From IMG/VR virus record IMGVR_UViG_3300018890_000001, positions 62,001 to 126,000 of that record: a DNA stretch of 64,000 bases; one strand, written 5' to 3'. Both the position numbers and the translations under genes were made by a program. The notes beneath the pieces are model-generated. The model ran no database searches, was not told where the DNA came from, and was given only the letters and a program-made list of their open reading frames with translations. Numbering within the stretch: position 1 is the stretch's first letter; the number at the start of each line of letters is the position of its first letter. This DNA is from a virus. Shown piece by piece: positions 50,326 through 58,721 of the stretch.

Positions 50326-50342
50326 ACTACGTTATTATAATA
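50326..50342 (-). promoter_or_regulatory. GTAGT-tag promoter of 49768-50304
   Basis: Minus strand: TATTAT, 6 nt, GTAGTCG; lies just downstream of the next terminator. Confidence 0.55.
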
Positions 50343-50345
50343 CAA

Positions 50346-50384
50346 CAAAAAAGCGTAATACAAAGTTATTTGTATTACGCTTTT
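50346..50384 (-). terminator. intrinsic terminator of 50390-50935
   Basis: AGCGTAATACAAA / TTTGTATTACGCT with A/T flanks. Confidence 0.9.
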
Positions 50385-50389
50385 ACAGA

Positions 50390-50935
50390 TTATGAATGTC
50401 GCAACTGATTTAAGTCTTCAGTTTCTTTCTCTAGGTTTTCGCTCAAAGCTATTAGTCTTTTAATAGGGGCTTTCGTGGCGATCGCATCTTCCAATGCTTT
50501 GATGTCGGCTTGCAGATTGGCGATTAATTTGCGCGCACGATCCTTGTGTTTTGGCGGTAACTGGTTGAACAACCTTTCGATGCCTTCAGGTTTCATTGTC
50601 CAGAATTCTTCTGAAGCTAAGCTTTCTATGAATTTCCGAGAACCCTTTTCAGCCATATCAATTAGGCGTGAATGCAATGTCTTTAATGACACGTCAATCG
50701 CCAGACATTCTGACAGTTCTGGATCATCACTTTCTGTCACGTCATGCCACATCTCTAAGATAAGATGCCTTCCGTTTGCTGTGACCGTCTGGTTAAAATC
50801 TCTAAGTATTGGCCAGTGAGGGTGTGCTATCAGCCAGCAGATATCTCCAGGTTGAATAGTTCGGTAACTATCGACACTCATGTGAACTTCTCCACAAAGT
50901 TGTAGATACAATTCAACTTCTTTTTGTATTTGCAT
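50390..50935 (-). CDS. hypothetical protein, tandem paralogue of 49768-50304
   Basis: 181 residues from ATG 50935, which aligns with the paralogue start better than ATG 50950. The AT-rich upstream region has several TATAAT-like boxes but no GTAGT tag. The C-terminal coiled coil is 'RKLIANLQADIKALEDAIATKAPIKRLIALSENLEKETEDL'. Confidence 0.66.
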   Translation of the reverse strand: MQIQKEVELYLQLCGEVHMSVDSYRTIQPGDICWLIAHPHWPILRDFNQTVTANGRHLILEMWHDVTESDDPELSECLAIDVSLKTLHSRLIDMAEKGSRKFIESLASEEFWTMKPEGIERLFNQLPPKHKDRARKLIANLQADIKALEDAIATKAPIKRLIALSENLEKETEDLNQLRHS

Positions 50936-51012
50936 TGTTTTGACACTCAAGTTTTATATATTTCTATATATTATAATATGATATGTTTGTTAAAATAGCT
51001 AGTTAATTTTTA

Positions 51013-51052
51013 TTGTAATACTAGGGTGTATATTGTATTATAAATATGTAGT
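51013..51052 (+). promoter_or_regulatory. GTAGT-tag promoter of 51070
   Basis: TTGTAA, 17 bp, TATTAT (51036), 6 nt, GTAGTCG. Confidence 0.65.
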
Positions 51053-51069
51053 CGTTCAAGTCCTTCGTA

Positions 51070-51678
51070 ATGCAAAAATTAACAGCAAAGTGTTTAATTG
51101 TTGATTGCAAGACTCCTTATGTCGATCGCCAGGTTCTGTTGAACTATGCGTATGGACCTTTGTTCACCGATGAGGAGGAACGGTTTAAAGCTTACGAATT
51201 TGAGAACGGTTTGATTCGATTGCCCAATTTGCCTGGTTACGATCGTTACTTTAAGGATCGCACAGAACTTTGGCAATGGAAGCCCGACCGAAGAACGAGC
51301 GTCGCTGAAATAAAAGAAGCAGGATTCACTTGCGACTTTTTCCCCGGAGCCATACATGATTCGATCGCCCGATCGATTGAAGAATTTGGTAGCGTACCCG
51401 AAAAATACAAGGAATTACTGACACCACTGTTCCGGGTGATCACCCAACTCAGAAATGAACTCGATCGCCTGGGTGCATCATCGATAATGGTTGTTCCCGA
51501 CGAAGAAGCTTCCGAGGAACTTCGGATTGAAGAGATTGATGCAAGTTGTTACAGCGACCACATCGATATTCAGCAGACACTAGCTAACTGGCGACAATTG
51601 CCGGACGGCGCTGGCGCAAAAGTAGCGTGGCTGCAATTGGTAGATTCTGGTCGTCCAGTCCTCCGAGGTCTTGACTAA
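51070..51678 (+). CDS. hypothetical protein
   Basis: 202 residues. N-terminal 'YEFENGLIRLPNLPGYDRYF' recalls the 33223/34120 paralogues ('YEFQNGLIMSPN'), suggesting a shared domain. C-terminal 'WRQLPDGAGAKVAWLQLV'. HIP1-type sites are frequent. No family known. Confidence 0.62.
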   Translation: MQKLTAKCLIVDCKTPYVDRQVLLNYAYGPLFTDEEERFKAYEFENGLIRLPNLPGYDRYFKDRTELWQWKPDRRTSVAEIKEAGFTCDFFPGAIHDSIARSIEEFGSVPEKYKELLTPLFRVITQLRNELDRLGASSIMVVPDEEASEELRIEEIDASCYSDHIDIQQTLANWRQLPDGAGAKVAWLQLVDSGRPVLRGLD

Positions 51679-51685
51679 CATTCAA

Positions 51686-51724
51686 CAAAAAGCCCGCACA
51701 CTTAATTAAGTGTGTGGGCTTTTT
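51686..51724. terminator. bidirectional terminator
   Basis: AAAAAGCCCGCACACTT / AAGTGTGTGGGCTTTTT. Confidence 0.92.
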
Positions 51725-51726
51725 AT

Positions 51727-52704
51727 TCAGCTAGGTCCGTTTTGGTTGGCGATCGCCCCCAATGGCATTTCCCAGCGAGCATCAAAGATTGGATAATCCC
51801 AATCAGTATCTCGCAGTTCTGCAATTAGCTCTGATGTGATTCCTGTGAATGGGGTTCCGGCGTCAGCCCGATCACCCATCCATAAATGCTCAATTTCAAC
51901 TTCGCCGTTCCGCTTCTTTGATTTGAAGTGGATGCTTTTGTTGAATTCCTTTTCCAGCGTCGCCATTTCTGCAAACTGTTCTGGCAGCACTGCGCGGAAC
52001 GATGCAATTTGATCAGCGTCCGAGAAGATACAACCGGCACAAGAGCACCGCCCCCAACCTGCTCGATAACAAGGGTGGGGATTTACTTTGTGGCGGGCGA
52101 TCGTCTGCCAGACTTCCTGAGTAGTCCACTTATGAACTGGTCGCCAATGATCGATTGTTCGATGCTTGCTATTGCAAACGTGTGGCTCGAAGTCTTGATA
52201 GCCAGCGCGTTGTTTCGACTCCTCTGCGCGTTCGCCGGAAATAAATAACGTGCGATTGCCGAGGAAGCGGACTTGATTGTTTAGCGCGCTGCGACCCACA
52301 TCAATTTTTTGCAAAGCAGAACACCAGCGACCCGATTCAATCTTACCGACGTGCGGATACTGGCGACAGGTTAAGACTTTCCCTAATCCGCCACCTCTTT
52401 CGACTAACCCATTAGGAGTCTCAAAATAGTAAGCGGCGCTCTTGCGGTTTTCCCGCAGCAGCTCGGCTTTGAAACCACCGAACCGACCCGAGAAGTAAAT
52501 CTGAATTCCGAATGCTTTGGCGATCGCCTGAGCGTATGCGCCAGAGCAAAACCAATCAATAAATGGTGTTTCACCATCAACGAGATGGTGCTACAGCTCA
52601 ATTTTTTCTGGTGGAAAACCTAATTCTAGGCAGTGCAATAAACACGCTAGAGAATCTTTTCCGCAGAACGAAATAATTATAAAGTCGTATCTTTTGTGAT
52701 TCAT
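51727..52704 (-). pseudogene. PAPS-reductase-family gene interrupted by in-frame TAG
   Basis: From ATG 52704 a single frame runs to 51727 except for TAG at 52593-52591. The start reads 'YDFIIISFCGKDSLACLLH' (PP-loop, SGGKDS-like), then 'KIEL', stop, 'HHLVDGETPFIDW'; family members usually have Trp at the stop ('IELWHHxVDG'), so TGG to TAG is the simplest change. Downstream 'CR..P', 'VLFISGERAEES', 'HRTIDHWRPVHKWTTQEVW' and a Cys cluster 'GWGRCSCAGCIF' are intact. Family roles include PAPS reduction and DndC-like DNA phosphorothioation. Confidence 0.75.
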
Positions 52705-52718
52705 TGGATTGAAAAGTA

Positions 52719-52735
52719 GCTACATTTTTAGTGTA
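52719..52735 (-). promoter_or_regulatory. tag promoter of the PAPS-reductase gene
   Basis: Minus strand: TACACT, 6 nt, GTAGCT; TTGTGT lies 17 bp before the -10. Confidence 0.5.
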
Positions 52736-52790
52736 TGACATTAGATTGTTATACACAATTGATATGCTTGTATTTTAACGCAATTAATAT

Positions 52791-52807
52791 TACAATTTAT
52801 TTGTAGT
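52791..52807 (+). promoter_or_regulatory. GTAGT-tag promoter of 52824
   Basis: TACAAT, 6 nt, GTAGTT. Confidence 0.6.
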
Positions 52808-52823
52808 TAATTTTCGGAATCCA

Positions 52824-53273
52824 ATGAAATCTATAGAAAAGCTTGCAGGACATATTTCTCGCCAGTGCGTTGCGGTTAAGTGTGGACAACTGTCATGGGA
52901 AGATATTGAAGATGAGCGAATGCAAAAAATTATTGCGCTCGCAAATGCTAGTGAAGTCTATTACGAAAAAGTGATTGATTTTTGCTGGCACGTCGAAGTT
53001 TCTGCACCATTTTTCAAGGTTGACGACATTGCGCGCTATAGGCATACGCTACGTAGTAATGACGCAGGAAAAGCTTGGTATTGGTTCCGAACACATCCGG
53101 AAGCTATTCATTTTGTAGAGCGGGCAATCGAGAAACACGCTGAGTCAACAGATTTGGCACAATTTAGCTTCAGGTTGCAGCGGTTTATTTTACTTGCGTT
53201 GGAAGCAGAGTTGGATCTAGTTTTCCAAGCAGTTAAAGATTATATTCTTGAGGTTTGTCAGGAGGAACAATAA
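52824..53273 (+). CDS. paralogous cassette protein 1 of 3
   Basis: 149 residues, all-helical. Start 'MKSIEKLAGHISRQC', middle 'WYWFRTHPEAIHFVERAIEKH', end 'LQRFILLALEAELDLVFQAVKDYILEVCQ'. The same three blocks occur in the next two genes. Each gene has its own tagged promoter and terminator. No known family. Confidence 0.7.
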   Translation: MKSIEKLAGHISRQCVAVKCGQLSWEDIEDERMQKIIALANASEVYYEKVIDFCWHVEVSAPFFKVDDIARYRHTLRSNDAGKAWYWFRTHPEAIHFVERAIEKHAESTDLAQFSFRLQRFILLALEAELDLVFQAVKDYILEVCQEEQ

Positions 53274-53275
53274 CT

Positions 53276-53320
53276 AAAAAGGAGGTAGCGATTGAATAAT
53301 GTTCGATCGCCACCTTTTTT
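53276..53320 (+). terminator. terminator with GGCGATCGAA-type stem
   Basis: AAAAAGGAGGTAGCGATTGAA / TTCGATCGCCACCTTTTTT (a few G-U or mismatched pairs). Confidence 0.8.
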
Positions 53321-53344
53321 ATTTTCATTTTTTGCAACAACTGT

Positions 53345-53361
53345 TATAATTTATTTGTAGT
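53345..53361 (+). promoter_or_regulatory. GTAGT-tag promoter of 53398
   Basis: TATAAT, 6 nt, GTAGTT. Confidence 0.65.
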
Positions 53362-53397
53362 TAGATAGAATTCTATGTCATGGAAGTAATTCAAATC

Positions 53398-53889
53398 ATG
53401 AGATCTATTCAAGAGTTGGCAGATGAGTTGTATACACTTTGTTACCACGCACACCGAGGTAACAAAAAAGTCAAAAAGGAGGATTGTTCTCAAAAACTAT
53501 GGACTGTTATTCAATTCACTCAAAACAAGTACAAGTACGATTTTTTACAAAATGCGATTGACGCAATCAAAAACGAACCAAGTGAAATCAATAAACCTGA
53601 AGATGTCGAACCCGTTGAATTGGCTGACACCTACTGGAATTTTGATAAGTTGTGGGAATTTTATACTTCCAACACAGATCATTACTACCGCGTCCAAGAG
53701 CTAGTTCAAGAACACTTGCAACCTGAAGAAATTAAAAACTTCTGCCAAAAACGATTCTTTAATTTGCTTATGCAACAACAGCAAGATGAAGTATTTCATG
53801 CAACTCTTGCATACCTTTTTGAGGCTTACGAGACTCAAGAGTTCGATGAAGAAGATGAGGATTTTATTACAGTTATCACGTTCAAGTGA
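53398..53889 (+). CDS. paralogous cassette protein 2 of 3
   Basis: 163 residues from ATG 53398 (matches the paralogues' M-x-S/T-I start; an ATG at 53380 is in frame). 'MRSIQELADELYTLC', 'WNFDKLWEFYTSNTDHYYRVQELVQEH', 'FFNLLMQQQQDEVFHATLAYLFEAYE'. Acidic C-terminus. Unknown function. Confidence 0.7.
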   Translation: MRSIQELADELYTLCYHAHRGNKKVKKEDCSQKLWTVIQFTQNKYKYDFLQNAIDAIKNEPSEINKPEDVEPVELADTYWNFDKLWEFYTSNTDHYYRVQELVQEHLQPEEIKNFCQKRFFNLLMQQQQDEVFHATLAYLFEAYETQEFDEEDEDFITVITFK

Positions 53890-53892
53890 ATA

Positions 53893-53943
53893 ACCAAAGA
53901 AGCCAGTGTTAAATAATAGTTTATTTAACACTGGCTTCTTTGG
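53893..53943 (+). terminator. very long hairpin terminator
   Basis: ACCAAAGAAGCCAGTGTTAA / TTAACACTGGCTTCTTTGGT, perfect over more than 20 bp. Confidence 0.9.
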
Positions 53944-53995
53944 TCTGAATAACTCGATCGCCACCTTTTTGTTTGCATTAAATATTGACGAGTGT

Positions 53996-54012
53996 TATAA
54001 TTCTGATGTAGT
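53996..54012 (+). promoter_or_regulatory. GTAGT-tag promoter of 54033
   Basis: TATAAT, 6 nt, GTAGTCG; TTTGCA lies 18 bp before the -10. Confidence 0.65.
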
Positions 54013-54032
54013 CGCAAACAGAGATCGATCTC

Positions 54033-54512
54033 ATGAAAACCATTCAACAAATTGCAGGAGAGACTCGTGAGTTACTCAGTAATCTCAGAAGTGGAAATGT
54101 CCGAATAGACAAAGCTGATTGCTCTAAAACCCTTTGGGATTTACGTGGCTATCTTGCAGATGACGACGAACGAAATCGTTTAGACACGATTTTAGCTAAC
54201 ATCGAATTTGCAGCTCAAGAAATTGAGGACATTGACGAATATTTTGAACCCACACAAGAAAACGATGTTAACGAACTGTGGGGATGGCTTATCTGTAATC
54301 AGTCCCATGTCCGACTTGTTGAGCAAGCTATTCAGGAGTATTCAATAAACAATCCAGCAAAAACGCACGACCTGTATAAATCTATAGGTCGTGCCTTACT
54401 GGAGAAAGAGCTTGAAATTTTTGGGGCAGCAAAAGCCTACATCATGGAGGAATACAAAAATCAGCCTGATGACGAGGATGAAGACGAAGAGGACTGTGAC
54501 GACGAAGAATAA
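54033..54512 (+). CDS. paralogous cassette protein 3 of 3
   Basis: 159 residues. 'MKTIQQIAGETRELL', 'LWGWLICNQSHVRLVEQAIQEY', 'IGRALLEKELEIFGAAKAYIMEEY' mirror the two genes upstream, and a strongly acidic tail (DDEDEDEEDCDDEE) is added. Tail acidity increases from gene 1 to gene 3. Confidence 0.7.
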   Translation: MKTIQQIAGETRELLSNLRSGNVRIDKADCSKTLWDLRGYLADDDERNRLDTILANIEFAAQEIEDIDEYFEPTQENDVNELWGWLICNQSHVRLVEQAIQEYSINNPAKTHDLYKSIGRALLEKELEIFGAAKAYIMEEYKNQPDDEDEDEEDCDDEE

Positions 54513-54517
54513 ATAAT

Positions 54518-54553
54518 TAAGCCCCGCTAGGCAATTGCTTAGCGGGGCTTTTG
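54518..54553. terminator. bidirectional terminator
   Basis: AAGCCCCGCTA / TAGCGGGGCTT around GGCAATTGCT. Confidence 0.92.
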
Positions 54554-54574
54554 TTTGGGAGATCGTCCGCCTTA

Positions 54575-55033
54575 TCAATCACCTGGTAAATCGTCTAACT
54601 TGCGAACCAAATGATTAAGTTTCTTGCGAACTCGTTTTAGAGGGGTGTCAATATCTGCTAATCCGTGGTGATCGAACATTTCAGAATCGAGAGCATCCGC
54701 GATCGCCCGCAATTCGTCTCCATTAAGATATAGGGAAGCGGTATAAGGGATGCGACTAGCTTCCCGTTCAATTTCATCAGCTTTTTCTAGAAAAACAGCG
54801 CGCCTGCCCCTGCTTAGCGACATCCGACATATTTGAACAAATAGAGCGCGAGCTAAATTCGTTGGACTTTCTTCTAAGGTTATTTCACCTTTTACAGAAA
54901 GCGCAAATTGTTTCAGTGTTGACTGAAGCATTCTGTGTTCTACTCTTTCATTTTGATCTAGCAATATCTCGTTGTAAAGTGAATCGACTAACTCTGCGAA
55001 CTGCTCTAGTTTTAATGCCAGACTTATGCTCAT
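54575..55033 (-). CDS. helical hypothetical protein
   Basis: 152 residues, all-helical with 'QICRMSLSRGRRAVFLEKADEIEREASRIPYTASLYLNGDELRAIADAL'. No family known. Divergent from 55084 with interleaved tagged promoters. Confidence 0.62.
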   Translation of the reverse strand: MSISLALKLEQFAELVDSLYNEILLDQNERVEHRMLQSTLKQFALSVKGEITLEESPTNLARALFVQICRMSLSRGRRAVFLEKADEIEREASRIPYTASLYLNGDELRAIADALDSEMFDHHGLADIDTPLKRVRKKLNHLVRKLDDLPGD

Positions 55034-55056
55034 GCTAAATACCGATCTAAGATTCT

Positions 55057-55076
55057 ACTACACTATGAATTGTAGC
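55057..55076. promoter_or_regulatory. interleaved divergent tag promoters
   Basis: Plus: TACACT (55059), 7 nt, GTAGC (55072). Minus: TACAAT (55074-55069), 7 nt, GTAGT (55061-55057). The -10 of each overlaps the tag of the other. Confidence 0.5.
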
Positions 55077-55083
55077 AATAAAA

Positions 55084-55710
55084 ATGCGAGGACTTGTGAA
55101 AAGAATAGTTAAATTCAATAGTTGCGAAGCAGCTAGTAAAGTAGAGCAGCACTTGTACCACGTCGTCCAAGATTTAGATCAATTAAAGTTTTCCGAGTTT
55201 GATGAAGCTGCGTTTAAGGCTGCTGTCGGCTTGGAAGGTTTGACGAGGGCTGATTACAGCTATGTGAGCGACACTGTAATGCCACGCATTGGCATTGGTC
55301 TTGCTCCTAGAATGTTCGGACGACCCAGAATCACACTAGATTTTACGCTTGAAGCGCCCGAGAACCACTATCATCCATTTACGTTAAACGTGTTGCCCGA
55401 TATTATCGCAATGTCGTCGGAGGGGTATGACGAATTTCCATTGGCGATTGACGGTGGATTATTGCATCTGATTCGGATACTTCTAATCACCTTGACTCGT
55501 AACAGTGAAGCGAGTAACAAAACGATAGCGATCGCCACGAGTCTAGAAAGAGCTTGCTTACGGATTGAGACACAGCGATCGCCTCTAACATCTTTCCGCA
55601 TTGCGCCTATTCGTTATTTTTTAGTGATTTGTGGAGCGGGAGATTCTCAGACGCTTGCGCTTAATCTGACCGATGTCGTGCTCAACGTGAACCGCTCAAT
55701 TTATGAGTAA
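55084..55710 (+). CDS. hypothetical protein
   Basis: 208 residues, alpha/beta: 'FGRPRITLDFTLEAPENHYHPFTLNVLPDIIAMSSEGYDEFPLAIDGGLLHLIRILLITLTR'. No known family. Followed by a 55-nt hairpin without T-tract. Confidence 0.6.
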   Translation: MRGLVKRIVKFNSCEAASKVEQHLYHVVQDLDQLKFSEFDEAAFKAAVGLEGLTRADYSYVSDTVMPRIGIGLAPRMFGRPRITLDFTLEAPENHYHPFTLNVLPDIIAMSSEGYDEFPLAIDGGLLHLIRILLITLTRNSEASNKTIAIATSLERACLRIETQRSPLTSFRIAPIRYFLVICGAGDSQTLALNLTDVVLNVNRSIYE

Positions 55711-55712
55711 AA

Positions 55713-55767
55713 CCGTGAAAACCCCAAACGCAAAGTCTTTGAAGAGGTGCGTTCAGGGTTGTCACGG
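55713..55767 (+). other. strong hairpin without T-tract
   Basis: CCGTGAAAACCC / GGGTTGTCACGG outer arms and AACGCA / TGCGTT inner arms. A second perfect hairpin TCGTGTT/AACACGA follows (about 55795-55816), upstream of the tail gene at 55848. Could be an RNA element in the tail-gene leader or a factor-dependent terminator. Confidence 0.45.
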
Positions 55768-55847
55768 GTAGTCGATCTCAGATCCAATCAATCGTGTTTC
55801 AAGCATAACACGACATAGAATTAAATTACCGATATTCAAAAAAATAA

Positions 55848-58679
55848 ATGGCGACACCTATATCTAGGGAACTCTACAAGAACTTACCTTATTACTTGCG
55901 AATGCTTGATGAGCAAGGATCTGGGATGCTTAAGCATCTTACAGATCCAACTCAGACGCAACTAGATAAGTGGACAGATGCCAAGGGGATGATCGAACTA
56001 ATCGAGAATCCCGACATCATTCCTAAAAGTTGGGCATATTGGGCGCAGCAAAAAGTTGGTGGTGCCGGTACACGGGAACACTGGCTTGGTATCGGTGTAC
56101 ACCCGGATTGGCCTGTCGAGCGGATGCGTCGGTTTTTGCTCGAAGGTTGGAACTACTGGAACACCAAAGGTACTCAAAAGTCAATTCGGTGGGCGATCGA
56201 CTTTTGGCTGGATTGGGAAAAAGCGCAAAATCCAATTTATCTTGAATTTCGTAGACCGTTTGGCGATCGCCCGACATCCGAACCGACTCAGTGGTGGTCT
56301 TATGCGACACCTTATGGCGCGCACACAACGCAGCACTATACCGAATTTCAGTTTTGGGGCGGCGGAGATTACCCGCAACAGTATCAACCAGATGCTAGGA
56401 CTTTACGTCAGGATACGTGGCAGTGGGATTTTGAAGCAGTGTGGGACGATCGCCAGCTTGTACTCGATCGCCCACCTGAAATCGACAATTCGAGATCTGG
56501 CTTGGGACCGAGAAATGTATGGATGCACTTCCACGTCGATGAATTTGAATGGAATAAGGTGGCGCTCGACATTCACAAGCTAAATCCAGAGACTTATCAC
56601 GTACTTGCCAGACCGCAGGTTTTTCTATGGCAAGATATCGAAGTCGATCTGAAGCTTATTGAAGATCCAGATTTCCCGATCGCCAACACGAAAATTCTCT
56701 ACGATATCGACGGATTCCAGTTCGGTGATATTTTTCCGTGGCCAGCAGACCAACTACCACGAACTGAAATCGAAGCCGTGCAAATGGCTTGGCAACCAGA
56801 GCCTTACTTTCAGTTCGACGACTGTCTTGGTGGAGCCGGCGGTGAAATCGTACCCCATTCCGATAGATACAGTTCGGTCGAAGTGCAGCGGTTTTCTGCA
56901 TACTGGACAGCTTACATTTTTTCAACGGAAGTAATTAAAATAATTTCCGTTCCGGGCGTATCGACAGAACAAGCTGTAATTCCGACAACTATTTCGGTAT
57001 CGAACGAACTCGGTCAAGCAATCGTCGGAATCGAGCTGGAGATTGCAAGTGAGCGCAGCATAGTCATCGGTGCTGACTATCAAACCCTTTACGGATTTGA
57101 ACCAAATACAGAATCTGTCGTTGAGCGAACCACACAACTTATTTTTTCGCAGGCGATCGAGTGGTTTACCGATTACCTTGATTGCTTTGGCGGTGACACA
57201 CCAAGCTTGCCAGGAAATCAGTGGTCTGCGGGCGATCGTTACGTAGAAGTGGAAATTGTTACGGTAACTGCTCCAAGCCTCGAAGGTCAACCGAGTGAGT
57301 TTTGGCAGACCACGACCTTCCGATCGCCCGCTGACGAACAAATCGAAGTTGTGGAAACAGTCGAATGTCTTGGTTTTAACGGGGCAAATTATACCGACAC
57401 TTACGCCTGGGATGTTCCGGCAACTTCGACGCAAAATACCACTACAGCAATTCGATATTTACCGGGTGCAAGTTTTCAAGATTGCTTCACCGAAATCTGG
57501 ACTTCGACGATCGAGGATATTACGGTTGTCGAAATTGAGACTCCAGGACGCAGCGGCGCCGGAACTCCTTGGACGATCGCCAGAGGTGCTTGGATCGAAA
57601 CAGTCGAAGAATTAATACCCGGAATCCCTGAATTTACAGACCCGGCTACAACACACCTCTGGTACGTAAATTACCGAGAGTGGACCGAAGAAGTCGAAAT
57701 TGAGATTCCGGGTGTTCAAAGTTGTTGGTCGGGATTGCTGGCGGATGTTACGACAGAATTTCAAGAAATACAAATCCCAGCAGAACCTGGATTTCCGCCG
57801 CTGCTCTGGGGTGATATTTCCCCCGACACCCAAACAATTACCACAACCCCAGGTAGTCCCGGCAGTGTCGGCATCGACTTTCAATCTCCTTATCTTGGTT
57901 TTGGACTACCACAATCGATCGCCCATGACGTTGCACCGATTTCACTAGATGGAATTGCGTTCCTGACAATGGATCTCAGTCCGCAGTTACCGACTACTTT
58001 TAATCCCAGTGTTGTCTATGACTTATTTGCAGGCGAAGATCAAAGTCTCAACTCCGAAGACTGGTGGCAGTACCCAGGAAAACAGTCCGTGGACACCGTT
58101 GTTGCCGATGTCGGGGGATTCCGCCTCGACAAGCCACAGTTATGTTTCCAATATCTCGACACCTACGGTCAAAATCTTGAATGGTACGCTTACGGTATAC
58201 CCACCGAAGCGGATACCCGGATTGAACCGATCGCACAGCATTACAACTTATGCAACGTTGTCGATAACTACACGCTAAGCAAAATTGAAAACTGGCGCGA
58301 GATTACAGATTCGATACCAGAGTCTGAACTGGCGATCGAGAAAACATACCCGATACTACAACAAGTCGCAAAACAGCAATCTTGGACGCTTTCAGTTGAA
58401 ACCGATGAAGAGTTGCTACTCGTCGAACCGTTGGTGATTTTTACAGAAAAAGATGGCGAGCGTTCACTGGCGATCGAGTTAGATCGAAAACTCAATCTCG
58501 AATTCGTATTTATTGTGGGGCGGTTTACACACATCAGATCGATCTCTTTGTTTGTCGGACACGAGATCGTTGAAAGCAAAACTTATGCGATTCCGCTTAA
58601 CGTACATCCTAGAGATAAGATTGGCTTTAAGTTTTTATTGAGTTTAGTTCCGCAACCTGTAACAGCTTTACCTGTGTAA
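55848..58679 (+). CDS. tail protein I-like baseplate protein, extended
   Basis: 943 residues. The N-terminus 'LYKNLPYYLRMLDEQGSGMLKHL...QTQLDKW...IELIENPDIIPKSWAYWAQQKVG' then 'GVHPDWPVERMRRFLLEGWNYWNTKGTQKSIRWAIDFWL' is the P2 gpI / TIGR02242 pattern (wedge component next to gp25 and J). The usual length is 180-250, so about 700 residues are extra. They are beta-rich, with many 'VEIETPG' and 'EIQIPA' strands, probably fused fibre or sheath-like decoration. gp25 lies 2.3 kb away on the other strand. Confidence 0.72.
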   Translation: MATPISRELYKNLPYYLRMLDEQGSGMLKHLTDPTQTQLDKWTDAKGMIELIENPDIIPKSWAYWAQQKVGGAGTREHWLGIGVHPDWPVERMRRFLLEGWNYWNTKGTQKSIRWAIDFWLDWEKAQNPIYLEFRRPFGDRPTSEPTQWWSYATPYGAHTTQHYTEFQFWGGGDYPQQYQPDARTLRQDTWQWDFEAVWDDRQLVLDRPPEIDNSRSGLGPRNVWMHFHVDEFEWNKVALDIHKLNPETYHVLARPQVFLWQDIEVDLKLIEDPDFPIANTKILYDIDGFQFGDIFPWPADQLPRTEIEAVQMAWQPEPYFQFDDCLGGAGGEIVPHSDRYSSVEVQRFSAYWTAYIFSTEVIKIISVPGVSTEQAVIPTTISVSNELGQAIVGIELEIASERSIVIGADYQTLYGFEPNTESVVERTTQLIFSQAIEWFTDYLDCFGGDTPSLPGNQWSAGDRYVEVEIVTVTAPSLEGQPSEFWQTTTFRSPADEQIEVVETVECLGFNGANYTDTYAWDVPATSTQNTTTAIRYLPGASFQDCFTEIWTSTIEDITVVEIETPGRSGAGTPWTIARGAWIETVEELIPGIPEFTDPATTHLWYVNYREWTEEVEIEIPGVQSCWSGLLADVTTEFQEIQIPAEPGFPPLLWGDISPDTQTITTTPGSPGSVGIDFQSPYLGFGLPQSIAHDVAPISLDGIAFLTMDLSPQLPTTFNPSVVYDLFAGEDQSLNSEDWWQYPGKQSVDTVVADVGGFRLDKPQLCFQYLDTYGQNLEWYAYGIPTEADTRIEPIAQHYNLCNVVDNYTLSKIENWREITDSIPESELAIEKTYPILQQVAKQQSWTLSVETDEELLLVEPLVIFTEKDGERSLAIELDRKLNLEFVFIVGRFTHIRSISLFVGHEIVESKTYAIPLNVHPRDKIGFKFLLSLVPQPVTALPV

Positions 58680-58689
58680 CACTTTGTTA

Positions 58690-58706
58690 TATAATGAAGC
58701 AGTAGT
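58690..58706 (+). promoter_or_regulatory. GTAGT-tag promoter of 58722
   Basis: TATAAT, 6 nt, GTAGTCG, starting 11 nt after the tail-protein stop. Confidence 0.65.
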
Positions 58707-58721
58707 CGTTAGGTAAATCAT

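Noticed and set aside
52404-52601. Minus-strand frame of 65 residues
   Set aside because: Out-of-frame shadow of the interrupted PAPS-reductase gene.
30202-52704. Genome-wide amber (TAG) recoding
   Set aside because: Several ordinary genes end in TAG directly before strong terminators (for example the C39-like peptidase), and in-frame TAGs occur only in two damaged genes.
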